Positions 28,710 to 37,539 of a stretch of DNA of 64,000 nt are shown in pieces. The notes under the pieces are model-generated. The model had not been told where the DNA came from, ran no database searches, and worked only from the letters and a program-made list of their open reading frames with translations. The DNA comes from a bacterium (GTDB taxonomy: Bacteria; Verrucomicrobiota; Verrucomicrobiia; Limisphaerales; J093): positions 62,001-126,000 of the forward strand of contig JAJXZJ010000064.1 of NCBI GenBank assembly GCA_021780105.1, written 5' to 3'. How positions within the stretch are numbered: the first letter of the stretch is position 1; each line of letters starts with the position of its first letter. Both the position numbers and the translations under genes were made by a program.

Positions 28710-28755
28710 AGGCGCCGCCGCCGGCCTTTGTGCTTGCACCCCGCGCCCCGACCGC

Positions 28756-28783
28756 TTGAAATGCCGGCCGCCCGACGTAGCTT
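28756..28783 (+). promoter_or_regulatory. Candidate promoter of the DUF2007 gene, leaderless layout
   Basis: TTGAAA at 28756-28761 and TAGCTT at 28778-28783 are 16 bases apart. The -10 ends five bases before the ATG at 28789. Confidence 0.45.
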
Positions 28784-28788
28784 GCGTC

Positions 28789-29025
28789 ATGAAACTTGTC
28801 ACCATCTTCCGCACGTTCAATCCGGCCGAGGCCCAACTGATACGGTCGCGGCTGGAGGCGGCCGAGATTCCCGCCATCGTCACCCACGAAACCGCCGCCC
28901 TCACCACCGAAGGTTATTCGATGGCCACCGGCGGCGTGCTGGTGCAGGTGGCCGATGATCGCGCCGCCGAGGCCACGGCCCTGCTCGCCGCCACCGACTC
29001 TCCTGCTGATGAGCCTGCCAACTGA
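28789..29025 (+). CDS. DUF2007-family small protein
   Basis: A 78-residue protein, MKLVTIFRTFNPAEAQLIRS with RLEAAEIPAIVTHE, the pattern of the DUF2007 (putative signal-transducing, PII-like fold) family. The C-terminal GGVLVQVADDRAAEATALLA fits. The molecular function is unknown for the family. It overlaps the following FAD dehydrogenase gene by 17 bases, so they are probably co-translated. Confidence 0.8.
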   Translation: MKLVTIFRTFNPAEAQLIRSRLEAAEIPAIVTHETAALTTEGYSMATGGVLVQVADDRAAEATALLAATDSPADEPAN

Positions 29026-30388
29026 TCCCCGCTTTCGCGAACTCCAACAATCGCTGCCGCCCGGCGAACTGCGTCTCGACGACGCCACCCGCGCCGCGCA
29101 CGCCACCGACAAGTGGCTCGCCAGCCATTTGCCCGATGCCGTTGCCCTGCCCCGCTCCACCGCCTCGGTGGCAACAATCCTCCGCTTCGCCCACGCGCAC
29201 CGGATTCCCGTCACGGCGCGCGGCGGCGGCGTGGGCTACGTGGGCGGCTGCGTGCCGGTAAACGGCGGCATTGCGCTTTCCCTCGCGCGGATGACACGCA
29301 TCAAGGAAATCCATCCGCGCGATTTCGTCGCCGTGGTCCGGGCCGGCGTCATCACCGCCAAACTCCAGGCCGCCGTCGAAGCAAAAGGGCTGTTTTATCC
29401 GCCCGACCCCGCCAGCCGCGCCGACTCGACCATCGGCGGCAACATCGTCACCAACGCCGGCGGGCCGCGCTGCCTCAAATACGGCGTCACGCGCGACTAC
29501 GTGCTTGGTCTGGAAGTGGTGCTCGCCGACGGCACGGTGGTCCGTCTCGGCAGCCGCACGCACAAGAACAAAACCGGCTTTGATCTGGCCCGGCTGTTTG
29601 TCGGCTCCGAAGGCATGTTGGGAATCGTGACCGAAGCCACGTTGAAGTTGCTGCCGCGGCCGCCGTTCCGCGCCGCGCTGGCCGCCGGCTTTTCCTCCCC
29701 CCTTGACGCCACCCGCGCCATCCAGGCCGTGTTCGAGGCCGGGTTTTTGCCGTGTGCGCTGGAGGTGGCCGACGCCTACACGCTGGCCGCCGCCCAGAAA
29801 CATACCGGTTCGACCCGCCTCGCCGGCTGTGAGGCCCACCTCATCACCGAACTCGACGGCCAGGAACGCTCGGTCCGCTCCGAACTGCGCCAGGTGGAGG
29901 CGGTCATCCGGCGGCACGCGCCGCGGTTCGTGGAACGCGCCCTGGGTGACTCCCAATGCGAGCAAATCTGGGAACTCCGCCGCGTGTTTTCCACGGCGCT
30001 GCGCGCCACCGGCCTTACCAAGCTCAACGAGGACATCACCGTGCCGCGCGGCCGGCTGGTGGATTTGTTCGCGTTCACCGCCCGGCTGCAAAGGAAGCAC
30101 GGCCTGCCGATCGCCTGTTTCGGCCATGCCGGCGACGGCAATATTCACGCCAACGTGATGGTGGACACCGCGCAACCCGACGCCGAACGGCGCAGCCACG
30201 AGGCCCTGGATGCGCTTTTCGCGCGCGTGCTTGCCTGGGGCGGCGTCATCACGGGCGAACACGGCATCGGGCTGGCAAAACTTCGCTGGTGGCCGCAGGC
30301 GGTAACGCCGGAAGTCCGCCGGCTTCACGCCACGATCAAACAGGCGCTCGACCCGCTGGGCATTCTCAATCCGGGCAAGTTTATTTGA
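29009..30388 (+). CDS. GlcD-type FAD-linked 2-hydroxyacid dehydrogenase
   Basis: A 459-residue FAD-binding (PCMH) oxidase of the glycolate oxidase GlcD / D-lactate dehydrogenase family. The FAD-binding half shows TARGGGVGYVGGCVPVNGGI, GLFYPPDPASRADSTIGGNI and GLEVVLADGTVV. The C-terminal FAD-oxidase domain has the conserved CFGHAGDGNIHANVM and ITGEHGIGLAKLRWW, and ends LDPLGILNPGKFI. It should oxidise a 2-hydroxy acid such as D-lactate or glycolate to the keto acid. No glcE/glcF neighbours, so it may be a single-subunit enzyme. Start at 29009, inside the DUF2007 gene end. Confidence 0.9.
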   Translation: MSLPTDPRFRELQQSLPPGELRLDDATRAAHATDKWLASHLPDAVALPRSTASVATILRFAHAHRIPVTARGGGVGYVGGCVPVNGGIALSLARMTRIKEIHPRDFVAVVRAGVITAKLQAAVEAKGLFYPPDPASRADSTIGGNIVTNAGGPRCLKYGVTRDYVLGLEVVLADGTVVRLGSRTHKNKTGFDLARLFVGSEGMLGIVTEATLKLLPRPPFRAALAAGFSSPLDATRAIQAVFEAGFLPCALEVADAYTLAAAQKHTGSTRLAGCEAHLITELDGQERSVRSELRQVEAVIRRHAPRFVERALGDSQCEQIWELRRVFSTALRATGLTKLNEDITVPRGRLVDLFAFTARLQRKHGLPIACFGHAGDGNIHANVMVDTAQPDAERRSHEALDALFARVLAWGGVITGEHGIGLAKLRWWPQAVTPEVRRLHATIKQALDPLGILNPGKFI

Positions 30389-30445
30389 CCGCCGCGCGCG
30401 CCGGGAGTCCGCGGGCGGCAACTCACGCCCGCCGCGCCTCCACGC

Positions 30446-30473
30446 TTGCCTGCCGCGGCGGCCTCCGTATCTT
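30446..30473 (+). promoter_or_regulatory. Candidate promoter of bioB, leaderless layout
   Basis: TTGCCT at 30446-30451 and TATCTT at 30468-30473 are 16 bases apart and the -10 ends seven bases before the bioB ATG. The -35 region matches that before glgC for at least 11 bases (TTGCCTGCCGC). Confidence 0.45.
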
Positions 30474-30480
30474 GTCAACC

Positions 30481-31545
30481 ATGACAGTAACGACATTTGA
30501 CGCCACCAACCACGAACGTCTCTCCCGGCTTGGCCGGCGGGTGCTCGGCGGTGGCGAGATCACGCGCGACGAGGCGCTCTGGCTGCTGAACCTCGAAGCC
30601 ACCGCGGACATTTACGATCTGCTCGCGTGGGCCAACCGCATCCGCGAGCATTTCAAAGGCAACAAGGTTCATCTGTGCTCCATCGTGAACGCCAAGGCCG
30701 GCGGGTGTTCGGAAAACTGCAAGTTCTGCGCCCAGTCGGCGTTTTACTCCACCGACTCGCCCCGCTACGGTTTCATTGATCCCGAACCCATGCTCGCGGC
30801 CGCGGACGAAGCGCATCGGAACGGCGCGGTGGGTTTCGGCATTGTCGCCGCGTGGCGCGGCCTGGAGGAAGGGCCGTTGCTGGACGAGGTCTGCGCGCGG
30901 TTCCGCGAACTGAAGCAGCAGGGCAAGGTGCGACCCGACGCCTCGCTGGGCATCATCCAGAATCAGCGCGTCGCCGACCGCCTCCGCGAGGCCGGCGTGG
31001 AGTGCTACAACCACAACCTCGAAACGTCGCGCCGATTTTTTCCCAAGATGTGCTCGACGCACACGTTTGACGACCGGCTGCAAACCATCCGGCTGTTGAA
31101 GAACGCCGGCATCAAAATCTGTTCCGGCGGCATCATCGGCCTGGGCGAAACGCGCGAGGATCGCTGCGATCTGGCCCTGGCGCTGCGCGAGGCCGGGGCG
31201 GACTTCGTGCCGGTGAACATGCTCAATCCGATTCCGGGCACGCCGTTCGCGCACAATCCGCCGATCAAACCGCTGGAATGCCTGCAGACGATCGCCTGTT
31301 TCCGCTTCGTCCTGCCGCGACAGGAAATCCTGCTGGCGGGCGGCCGTGCCGTAAACCTGCGCGACCTGCAAAGCATGAGTTTCCTCGCTGGCGCCAGCGC
31401 GTTGATGGTGGGCAACTATCTGACGACACTCAACCAACCTGTCGAACGCGACCTCCAAATGATCCGGGATCTCGGCCTCGATCCGTGCTGGGAGCCGCAC
31501 GGCGCCACCGAACCGGCGCCGGCGCCTGTTCCTGTCCTCGCATGA
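30481..31545 (+). CDS. bioB: Biotin synthase
   Basis: A 354-residue radical SAM enzyme that inserts sulfur into dethiobiotin. The 4Fe-4S/SAM motif is CSENCKFCAQS, followed by the biotin-synthase signatures GVECYNHNLETSRRFF, KICSGGIIGLGETREDR and VPVNMLNPIPGTPF, and ARGR-equivalent GGRAVNLRDLQ. C-terminal residues after 330 are a Pro/Ala tail. It starts with a promoter-like sequence directly before the ATG and overlaps the next gene by ATGA. No other bio gene is in the window. Confidence 0.96.
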   Translation: MTVTTFDATNHERLSRLGRRVLGGGEITRDEALWLLNLEATADIYDLLAWANRIREHFKGNKVHLCSIVNAKAGGCSENCKFCAQSAFYSTDSPRYGFIDPEPMLAAADEAHRNGAVGFGIVAAWRGLEEGPLLDEVCARFRELKQQGKVRPDASLGIIQNQRVADRLREAGVECYNHNLETSRRFFPKMCSTHTFDDRLQTIRLLKNAGIKICSGGIIGLGETREDRCDLALALREAGADFVPVNMLNPIPGTPFAHNPPIKPLECLQTIACFRFVLPRQEILLAGGRAVNLRDLQSMSFLAGASALMVGNYLTTLNQPVERDLQMIRDLGLDPCWEPHGATEPAPAPVPVLA

Positions 31546-32318
31546 ACCGGCTCGGCCGGAATCACGACGGCTACCACGGCGAACCACTCGATCTGGCGGC
31601 CGTTCACGCGGCCACCGCCGCCGCCGCCGCGCACGGTTGGAGCGTGGAAACCATTGCCACGATCCATGCCGACGCGATCATCGGCTGCCAGCGCACGGGC
31701 GCGGACGACCAACGGCGCGTTTATCTTTCCGCCGGCATTCACGGCGATGAGCCGGCCGGCCCGCACGCCCTGCGCGAACTGCTGGCGGCTAACCAATGGC
31801 CCGCTCACACCGGACTCTGGCTTTGCCCCTGCCTGAATCCCGCGGGATTTCGCCTGAATCGCCGGGAGAATGCCGACGGCGTGGACCTGAATCGCGATTA
31901 CCTGCACCAGCGCTCGCTGGAGATTTGCCGGCACACGGAGTGGTTGCAGCGCCAGCCGGACTTTGACCTCACCATCTGCCTGCACGAAGACTGGGAGGCG
32001 CACGGGTTTTACCTCTACGAGCTGAATCCGGACGGACGGAGCTCGGCGGCTGAAGCCGTCATCACAGCAGTCAGCACCGTCTGCCCGATTGATCCGTCGC
32101 CCGAGATTGACGGCCGCCCCGCCGTAAACGGCATCATCCGTCCAAATCTGGCCGCGGCAACGCGTCCGCTCTGGCCTGAAGCGTTTTATCTGCTGCAACA
32201 CAAAACCCGGCACAGCTACACACTCGAAGCCCCGTCGGACTTCCCGCTGCCGGTCCGCGTCGCCGCGCTCGTCCGGGCCGTGCGCGTCTTGCTCGACGGC
32301 AACCTGGGCATCCGATGA
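31542..32318 (+). CDS. M14-family zinc carboxypeptidase / desuccinylase-like protein
   Basis: A 258-residue zinc hydrolase. The metal-binding HxxE motif is GIHGDEPAGP, the substrate-arginine segment is GVDLNRDYLHQ, the third ligand His is in CLHEDWEAHG, and the catalytic Glu is in TLEAPSDFPLP. The short form matches M14 members that act on small peptides or peptidoglycan fragments, or AstE-like deacylases; the substrate is uncertain. It is translationally coupled to bioB (ATGA). Confidence 0.82.
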   Translation: MNRLGRNHDGYHGEPLDLAAVHAATAAAAAHGWSVETIATIHADAIIGCQRTGADDQRRVYLSAGIHGDEPAGPHALRELLAANQWPAHTGLWLCPCLNPAGFRLNRRENADGVDLNRDYLHQRSLEICRHTEWLQRQPDFDLTICLHEDWEAHGFYLYELNPDGRSSAAEAVITAVSTVCPIDPSPEIDGRPAVNGIIRPNLAAATRPLWPEAFYLLQHKTRHSYTLEAPSDFPLPVRVAALVRAVRVLLDGNLGIR

Positions 32319-32704
32319 ACAAACCGTGGCACCCGCCAAGACCGCTACCAATTGCCCGATGACTTTGATCGCCGACGCTGGCTTGAGCTGTTGGATCAGT
32401 GGTTTGAGCCAGGCGTTGTTGTTGCCAGAGCGCGGACGCCCACGGTGGGCCAGGTGTTGCTTGGCAGTCCGGCGTGCTGGCGGCCTGGCCCAGTCCGGCG
32501 CCGCAGAGTTTGGCGTGCAGTAGTTCGCGCAAGGCATCCAAGTCCGCACCGCCGCGGCGTTGTAACAATCCTTGGCGGCCCTTCTTTGACGGGCTGTTAA
32601 GTCGGGAAGTCGCAATTGGTGCGTGTTGCTCACCGGCTGATGAGCTTGCTCCCCGGAGCTGGAGGGCGACCACAGACATTTCCGCCCATTACCACGAAGC
32701 CGGC
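32319..32704. other. Non-coding or decayed segment between the M14 and TMEM175 genes
   Basis: The 386 bases contain only short overlapping frames with no recognisable family and no clear start signals. It may be an eroded gene; no repeat ends or transposase motif were seen. Confidence 0.3.
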
Positions 32705-33307
32705 TTAGTGTTCTCTCGCATTTGCCTCGCTCAGAGCGCGTTCGATGCGACGATCCGGAATGAGCCACAGGAAGGCGACGAACACGTAAACGCAGCAGGA
32801 AATCCAAGGCCGGAAAAGCGCGGTGGCCAAGGCAATCGCGTAGAAAACAGGAGACATTTTTCCTTTGAAGTCGCTCCCAATGGCGGCGGCAAGGCGCGAG
32901 TCACAACCATGTCCGGCGATGACGATGCTTTGCAGGAGGTAATACGCGATGGCCGCCAGCAACAGCACCGCGCCGTAAAGCACCGTCGGTGCCGTGGCAA
33001 AATGATTTTCGCCCATCCAGCCCGTGGCGAAGGGAAAGAGCGAGAGCCAGAAAAGCAGGTGCAGATTCGCCCACATCATCCGGCCGTTCACCCGGCGGAC
33101 GGCCTTGAGCAGGTGATGGTGGTTGTTCCAGTAGATGCCAAGGTAAATGAAGCTCAACGCATAGGTCAGAAACACCGGCAGCAGCGGCTTCAAGGCGGCC
33201 ACGGCCGACGCGTTGGCGCCCGTCGGCACACGCAATTCCAGCACCATGATGGTGATGATGATCGCGAACACACCGTCGCTGAAGGCTTCCAGCCGGTTCT
33301 TATCCAT
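32705..33307 (-). CDS. TMEM175 (DUF1211) family potassium-channel protein
   Basis: A 200-residue protein with six hydrophobic helices. The signature RLEAFSDGVFAIIITIMVLE lies in helix 1, matching the FSDGVFAI selectivity-filter motif of bacterial TMEM175 channels, which form tetramers and leak K+. The C-terminus is charged (DRRIERALSEANAREH). It is a single gene with its own promoter-like sequence, on the opposite strand from its neighbours. Confidence 0.9.
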   Translation of the reverse strand: MDKNRLEAFSDGVFAIIITIMVLELRVPTGANASAVAALKPLLPVFLTYALSFIYLGIYWNNHHHLLKAVRRVNGRMMWANLHLLFWLSLFPFATGWMGENHFATAPTVLYGAVLLLAAIAYYLLQSIVIAGHGCDSRLAAAIGSDFKGKMSPVFYAIALATALFRPWISCCVYVFVAFLWLIPDRRIERALSEANAREH

Positions 33308-33314
33308 GCCGCCA

Positions 33315-33343
33315 TGTTAACCGGAGAATGGGCGGCGGCGCAA
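33315..33343 (-). promoter_or_regulatory. Candidate promoter of the TMEM175 gene, leaderless layout
   Basis: On the minus strand TTGCGC (33343-33338) and TTAACA (33320-33315) are 17 bases apart. The -10 ends seven bases before the ATG at 33307. Confidence 0.4.
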
Positions 33344-33409
33344 ATGCCCGGAACCGGTTTGAACCGGTTCCCGACCGCTTTCGCACTGCGAACGTCCAAC
33401 AGCCGGCGC

Positions 33410-33565
33410 AATCATGTGACGGTCAAATTGCCAACGCCAAACGTCGTGCAGACGATGTGGATGCCGCTGGCGACACGCGTGCTCACCAATTCAAGCCAGC
33501 TCTACCTGGACTTAACGGGACCGATTCAAGGACAACGCATTTACCAAGCAACACGTCTGCCGTGA
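33410..33565 (+). pseudogene. Possible C-terminal remnant of a secreted protein
   Basis: An open frame without its own start encodes about 51 residues ending at a TGA: NHVTVKLPTPNVVQTMWMPL, then TNSSQLYLDLTGPIQ and a final GQRIYQATRLP. This resembles the short C-terminal beta segments that end many large verrucomicrobial secreted proteins (pattern ...FYRAxLLP). No upstream partner frame is intact within the 325-base gap. Low confidence. Confidence 0.3.
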
Positions 33566-33632
33566 ACCGACGTCATGCCCAATCGGCACGTTTTTTCTTG
33601 TTGGCGGAATTGAATTCGCCGATAAGCGCGCC

Positions 33633-34664
33633 ATGCAACGACACATCATTCCGCTTCCGACCTTCACCCGCATCCTTTGCTCCACGCTGCTCGCGGGCGG
33701 CTTGTTCGCCGCCCTGGCCGGCCCTGATGAATTCCTCGGCCGCTGGGCGCTTACGATCCCCGGCGGCGGTGCCGGCTGGCTCAACATCACCAAGGAAAAC
33801 GGCTGGTATGACGGCTCCATTTTGTGGGGCGGCGGCAGCGTGGTGCCCGTGTCGAGCGTGTTCTTCGGCGACAACGACACGCTTTACGTGATCCGCGTCC
33901 GCGACGTGAAGCGCAAGGACGCCAGCGGCAAGGTCGTCCGCACCCAGCAAATCCCCGAGGCGATCGTGGCCCGCGTGGACGGCGACACCCTCAACCTCAC
34001 CGAAATGAATCCGCACGACGATGGCGACGGCGTGAGCCGCGACGAGTTCTCCGGCAAGCGCATTCCGCCCGTGCCGCCCGCGCCCGATTTGAGCCAGGTC
34101 AAGTTCGGCGACCCCATCACGCTGTTCAACGGGCAGGATCTCGCCGGCTGGCGGTTGACCGATCCGAACGCGGTCAGCGGCTGGAGTGTCCGCGGCGGCA
34201 TCCTCGTCAACAATCCCGTGCAGGTGGAAGGTCAGCCGCACAAGAATTACGGCAACCTCCGCACCGACCGCGAATTTGAAGACTTCAATTTGAAGGCCGA
34301 GGCGCGTCTCGCCAAGAACGGCAACAGCGGCATTTACCTCCGCGGCATCTACGAAGTCCAGGTGGCCGACACCTACGGCCGCCGCCTCGACCCGCACAAC
34401 ATGGGTGCCGTTTACAGCCGCATCTGCCCCACCGAAGCCGCCGAGAAACCGGCCGGCGAGTGGGAGAGTTTTGACATCACCTTGGTGGACCGTCACGTCA
34501 CCGTGATTCTGAACGGCAAAAAGATCATTGATAACCAGCCGCTGCTCGGCTGCACCGGCGGCGCGCTGTGGTCGGATGAATCCAAGCCGGGTCCGATCTA
34601 CCTCCAGGGCGATCACACCGGCATCGAATACCGCAACATCGTCCTCCGCCCGGTAATCAAGTAA
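33633..34664 (+). CDS. Secreted DUF1080 (3-keto-disaccharide hydrolase-like) protein
   Basis: A 343-residue exported protein: a signal peptide (residues 1 to about 29, ILCSTLLAGGLFAALA), an N-terminal beta domain of about 120 residues, then a DUF1080 concanavalin-like domain. Typical DUF1080 features are PITLFNGQDLAGW, FEDFNLKAEARLAKNGNSGI, the GRRLDPHNMGAVY loop and the terminal PIYLQGDHTGIEYRNIVLRP. Some DUF1080 proteins hydrolyse 3-keto-glycosides. Very common in Verrucomicrobiota and Planctomycetes; substrate here unknown. Confidence 0.88.
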   Translation: MQRHIIPLPTFTRILCSTLLAGGLFAALAGPDEFLGRWALTIPGGGAGWLNITKENGWYDGSILWGGGSVVPVSSVFFGDNDTLYVIRVRDVKRKDASGKVVRTQQIPEAIVARVDGDTLNLTEMNPHDDGDGVSRDEFSGKRIPPVPPAPDLSQVKFGDPITLFNGQDLAGWRLTDPNAVSGWSVRGGILVNNPVQVEGQPHKNYGNLRTDREFEDFNLKAEARLAKNGNSGIYLRGIYEVQVADTYGRRLDPHNMGAVYSRICPTEAAEKPAGEWESFDITLVDRHVTVILNGKKIIDNQPLLGCTGGALWSDESKPGPIYLQGDHTGIEYRNIVLRPVIK

Positions 34665-35171
34665 CCGCCCGCCAGCGGTGCCGGCGAAAGCACCCCCAGC
34701 GAACCCCCTGGCTATCAAGGTGCCGTGAACCAGGGTGTTATGAGAAGATCGCTAAAGATCGGCAAGCCGGGTTGCTTGCCTGATTGTTCAATGAAGAGTG
34801 CGCCGTCAAGGGCCGGGGCATTTACGACGACGGAATTGCCGGTCACAAGAAGGATAAGGCGGCGTTGTCGCAGCAGTTGACTTTGCGGCTCATGGCGGCG
34901 ATGGCCTGGGCTTGCGGAGGGCGTAACACCAATCTTTGGACAGGCGGCGGGGTGGAGTCGGGCGGGCGGCAAACCGATGCTCAAACTGGCGGCGCGGGGT
35001 CAAACCCAGCGTAACTGGTGGCGGGCAATCTTGATCAAATTAGCGGCGGTTGCGCACCATTTTGATCTTCACCACAGGAGGGTCACGATGTCCCCAGCCT
35101 TTTCCAATTCAAACGCATTTGAGGGTTGAAGCTTTCGCCGCCGCCCGTCAGACTTCACTCCCGATTTGGCG
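34665..35171. other. Gene-poor 507-base segment before sucC
   Basis: No convincing gene. Two small items stand out. At 34791-34880 (+) a 29-codon frame begins MKSAPSRAGAFTTTELPVTR, which resembles the leader of a prepilin-type gene followed by a loss of frame. At 35088-35129 (+) a 13-codon frame has a near-ideal AGGAGG and is listed separately. The rest shows nothing recognisable. Confidence 0.35.
35088..35129 (+). CDS. Possible leader peptide upstream of sucC
   Basis: ATG at 35088 opens MSPAFSNSNAFEG then TGA, 42 bases before sucC. AGGAGGG at 35076-35082 sits five bases before the ATG, one of the best Shine-Dalgarno sequences in a window where they are rare. It could be a translated leader that influences sucC, or chance. 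Confidence 0.3.
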   Translation: MSPAFSNSNAFEG

Positions 35172-36377
35172 ATGAACATACACGAATTTCAGGCAAAACA
35201 ATTACTGGCCCGTCGCGGCGTGGCCATTCCCACCGGCAGCGACATCACCACGCCCGAAGCGGCCCCGGCCATCGCGCAACAACTCTTCGCGGCCGGCGCA
35301 AAACGCGTGGTCGTGAAGTCGCAGATTCACGCCGGCGGCCGCGGCAAGGGCACCTTCACCAACGGCCTGCAGGGGGGCGTGAAGGTCTGCGCCACCACCG
35401 AGGAAGCCGTCCAGCGCGCCCAAGCCATGCTCGGCCAGGTGCTCGTCACCAAGCAGACCGGCCCGGCCGGCCGGCGCGTGAACCGCCTCCTCATCGAAAC
35501 GGCGCTGCCGATCAAGAAGGAGCTTTACCTCGCCGTGCTGCTGGACCGCGTGACCTCGCGGCCGGTCATCATGGCCAGCACCGAGGGCGGCATGGACATC
35601 GAGGAGGTCGCCGCCAAAACGCCGGAGAAAATCGTCAAGGAGTCCGTGGACCCGGCCGTCGGGCTGATGCCGTTTCAGGCGCGGCGCATCGCGGTGGCGC
35701 TGGGGTTGCGCGGCGACTTGATTGCCGCGGCGGCCAAACTGCTGGCGGGTGTGTATCGCACCTGGCTGGAGTGCGACGCCTCCCTGGTCGAAATCAACCC
35801 GCTCTGCATCGTCGAAGGCCCCGACGGCAAGGACATCATCCTGGCCTTGGACGCGAAAGCTGGCCTCGATGACAACGCGCTTTTCCGGCACAAGGAAATC
35901 CTGGCCATGCGCGACCTCGCAGAGGAATCGCCGCTCGAAGTCGAGGCGAGCAAATTCGCGCTCAATTACATCAAGCTCGACGGCAACATTGCCTGTCTGG
36001 TCAACGGCGCCGGCCTGGCGATGGCGACGATGGACATCATCAAGCATTACGGCGGCGACCCGGCCAACTTCCTCGACGTCGGCGGCGGCGCGAGCGTCGA
36101 GCAGGTGACGGCGGCCTTTAAAATCATCATGAAGGACCCGAATGTGAAGGCGATCCTCGTGAACATCTTTGGTGGCATCATGGATTGCAACGTCATCGCC
36201 ACCGGCATCGTCGCCGCGGTCAAGGAAACGGGTCTCAAACTGCCGCTCGTCGTCCGGCTCGAAGGCAACAACGTCGTCGCCGGCAAGCAAACGCTGGCCA
36301 ATTCCGGCCTCACCATCATCAGCGGCGACAGCATGGCTGACGCGGCACAGAAGGTGGTCAAGGCGATTGCCGGGTGA
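35172..36377 (+). CDS. sucC: Succinyl-CoA synthetase beta subunit
   Basis: The 401-residue ADP-forming beta subunit of the TCA-cycle enzyme that interconverts succinyl-CoA and succinate with substrate-level ATP formation. The ATP-grasp N-terminus starts [17 protein letters not shown], with [15 protein letters not shown], and [14 protein letters not shown] coordinates Mg. The C-terminal ligase domain has [26 protein letters not shown] and [16 protein letters not shown] at 35172 chosen over a TTG six bases earlier. Its partner sucD is 1.2 kb downstream, not adjacent as is usual. Confidence 0.96.
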   Translation: MNIHEFQAKQLLARRGVAIPTGSDITTPEAAPAIAQQLFAAGAKRVVVKSQIHAGGRGKGTFTNGLQGGVKVCATTEEAVQRAQAMLGQVLVTKQTGPAGRRVNRLLIETALPIKKELYLAVLLDRVTSRPVIMASTEGGMDIEEVAAKTPEKIVKESVDPAVGLMPFQARRIAVALGLRGDLIAAAAKLLAGVYRTWLECDASLVEINPLCIVEGPDGKDIILALDAKAGLDDNALFRHKEILAMRDLAEESPLEVEASKFALNYIKLDGNIACLVNGAGLAMATMDIIKHYGGDPANFLDVGGGASVEQVTAAFKIIMKDPNVKAILVNIFGGIMDCNVIATGIVAAVKETGLKLPLVVRLEGNNVVAGKQTLANSGLTIISGDSMADAAQKVVKAIAG

Positions 36378-36419
36378 TTCACCGGCACGCGGAAATGTCG
36401 TGACACGCGTGAAACCGTC

Positions 36420-36788
36420 ATGCTGAACGTCGTCGAACTTGCCTTCTGCTGTTACGCCGTCACAGACATGGCGCGGTCCCGCGCGTTTTACGAGGGCGTG
36501 CTTGGCCTGAACCCCACCAGCGCCACCGACACGCCGAACGGCCAATGGACCGAATACGAGTTTGGGCCGTATGCGTTGTCGCTTGGCTGCGCGCCGGGCT
36601 GGAAGCCGGGACCGGATGGCGGCACGGTGGCGCTGGAGGTGGAGGATTTCGATGCCGCCATCGCGCATCTGCGCGCCCACGGCGTGAAGTTCCGCCTGGA
36701 GCCGGTTCCCACGCCGGTCTGCCGGATGGCGATGATCTTCGATCCGGACGGAAACACGGTTTGCATCCACAAGCGCAACACGAAATGA
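36420..36788 (+). CDS. VOC-superfamily (glyoxalase/bleomycin-resistance) protein
   Basis: A 122-residue single VOC domain: FCCYAVTDMARSRAFYEGVL GLN at the start of the first beta-alpha unit, VALEVEDFDAAIAHLRAHG in the second, and AMIFDPDGNTVCIHKR at the end. This size forms a metal-dependent dimer in the family; possible metal ligands are present but the substrate is unknown. It lies between sucC and a nucleotidyltransferase pair and overlaps the next gene by ATGA. Confidence 0.85.
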   Translation: MLNVVELAFCCYAVTDMARSRAFYEGVLGLNPTSATDTPNGQWTEYEFGPYALSLGCAPGWKPGPDGGTVALEVEDFDAAIAHLRAHGVKFRLEPVPTPVCRMAMIFDPDGNTVCIHKRNTK

Positions 36789-37018
36789 TGGTGACCGCCA
36801 TGCTCGACGAGGAAACACTGGCGCAGATCAACGGCAAGCAGGTCTGCCCGCCGGATGCCGGCCCGGCTTGGCGGGAGGCGATCGACTCGGGGATTGATAT
36901 GTCGCTGATCGAGGAGTCTCTCAAATTGACTCCGGAACAACGTCTGGCGGAGCACCAGCAGGTTCTTGATTTTTTGCTGTCGGTTCACGAAGCGGGCTAT
37001 ACTCATGGCGCAGAATGA
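36785..37018 (+). CDS. Small conserved hypothetical partner of a nucleotidyltransferase
   Basis: A 77-residue acidic protein (MMVTAMLDEETLAQINGKQV, then AIDSGIDMSLIEESLKLTPE and QRLAEHQQVLDFLLSV). It overlaps the VOC gene by ATGA and the downstream nucleotidyltransferase by 14 bases. Similar small proteins with a SGIDMSLIE...LTPxER..H pattern commonly precede such nucleotidyltransferases, suggesting a two-gene, possibly toxin-antitoxin, unit. Function not known. Confidence 0.65.
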   Translation: MMVTAMLDEETLAQINGKQVCPPDAGPAWREAIDSGIDMSLIEESLKLTPEQRLAEHQQVLDFLLSVHEAGYTHGAE

Positions 37019-37502
37019 CCAAGCTTTGCTGACCCGGCTGAACGCTAGTGGCCTCGATTTCGTTATCATCGGCGGCGTCTGTGTCGTGTATCACGGTGTG
37101 CCGCTGGCCACCTTTGACCTCGACATCTGTTGCCCTTTTGGGGCGGAGAATGTGGAACGCATTGAATCGGCTGTGCGCGATCTGCATCCGGTGCATCGTC
37201 TGACCGCCAACCGTTTGCCGCTGGAAATGACACGAAGCGCATTCGGCGATTTCAAGAATCTTTACCTCCAAACGGACTTGGGAAAGCTGGATTGCCTCGG
37301 CGAAGTAGCTGGCGTTGGCACCCTCTCCGAAGTGCTCAAACGCAGCGTCGTGGCGGAATTCTCCTACGGCGAATTCCGGTTCCTGAGCCTTGAAGCCTTG
37401 ATTGCCTCTAAACAAGCCGTCGGGCGGGAGAGGGATTTGCTTGCCGTTCGACAACTTCGCGCCATTCACGAGAAGAACGAACGACCACCACGTCTCTTCT
37501 GA
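37005..37502 (+). CDS. Nucleotidyltransferase-fold protein (AbiEii/MNT-like)
   Basis: A 165-residue protein with the polymerase-beta nucleotidyltransferase core. [20 protein letters not shown] carries the glycine pair, followed by LDICCPFG with the DxD-like acidic residues, and a later [10 protein letters not shown] strand. Domains of this kind occur in AbiEii and MNT/HEPN toxin-antitoxin systems. ATG at 37005, overlapping the 77-residue gene. It interrupts the usual sucC-sucD adjacency. Confidence 0.75.
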   Translation: MAQNDQALLTRLNASGLDFVIIGGVCVVYHGVPLATFDLDICCPFGAENVERIESAVRDLHPVHRLTANRLPLEMTRSAFGDFKNLYLQTDLGKLDCLGEVAGVGTLSEVLKRSVVAEFSYGEFRFLSLEALIASKQAVGRERDLLAVRQLRAIHEKNERPPRLF

Positions 37503-37539
37503 TCAGCCACAAATTTCAAACCACAACTCGCAAATTGTC
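37503..37539. repeat. Degenerate AAATTTC/CAAATT spacer upstream of sucD
   Basis: The bases just before the sucD ATG read as short runs such as CAAATTTCAAACC and CGCAAATTG. Comparable AAATTC/AAATCC-type spacers precede dapB (62698-62793) and folK (63583-63616). They look like one family of degraded intergenic repeat, AT-rich against the genome background. Confidence 0.4.
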
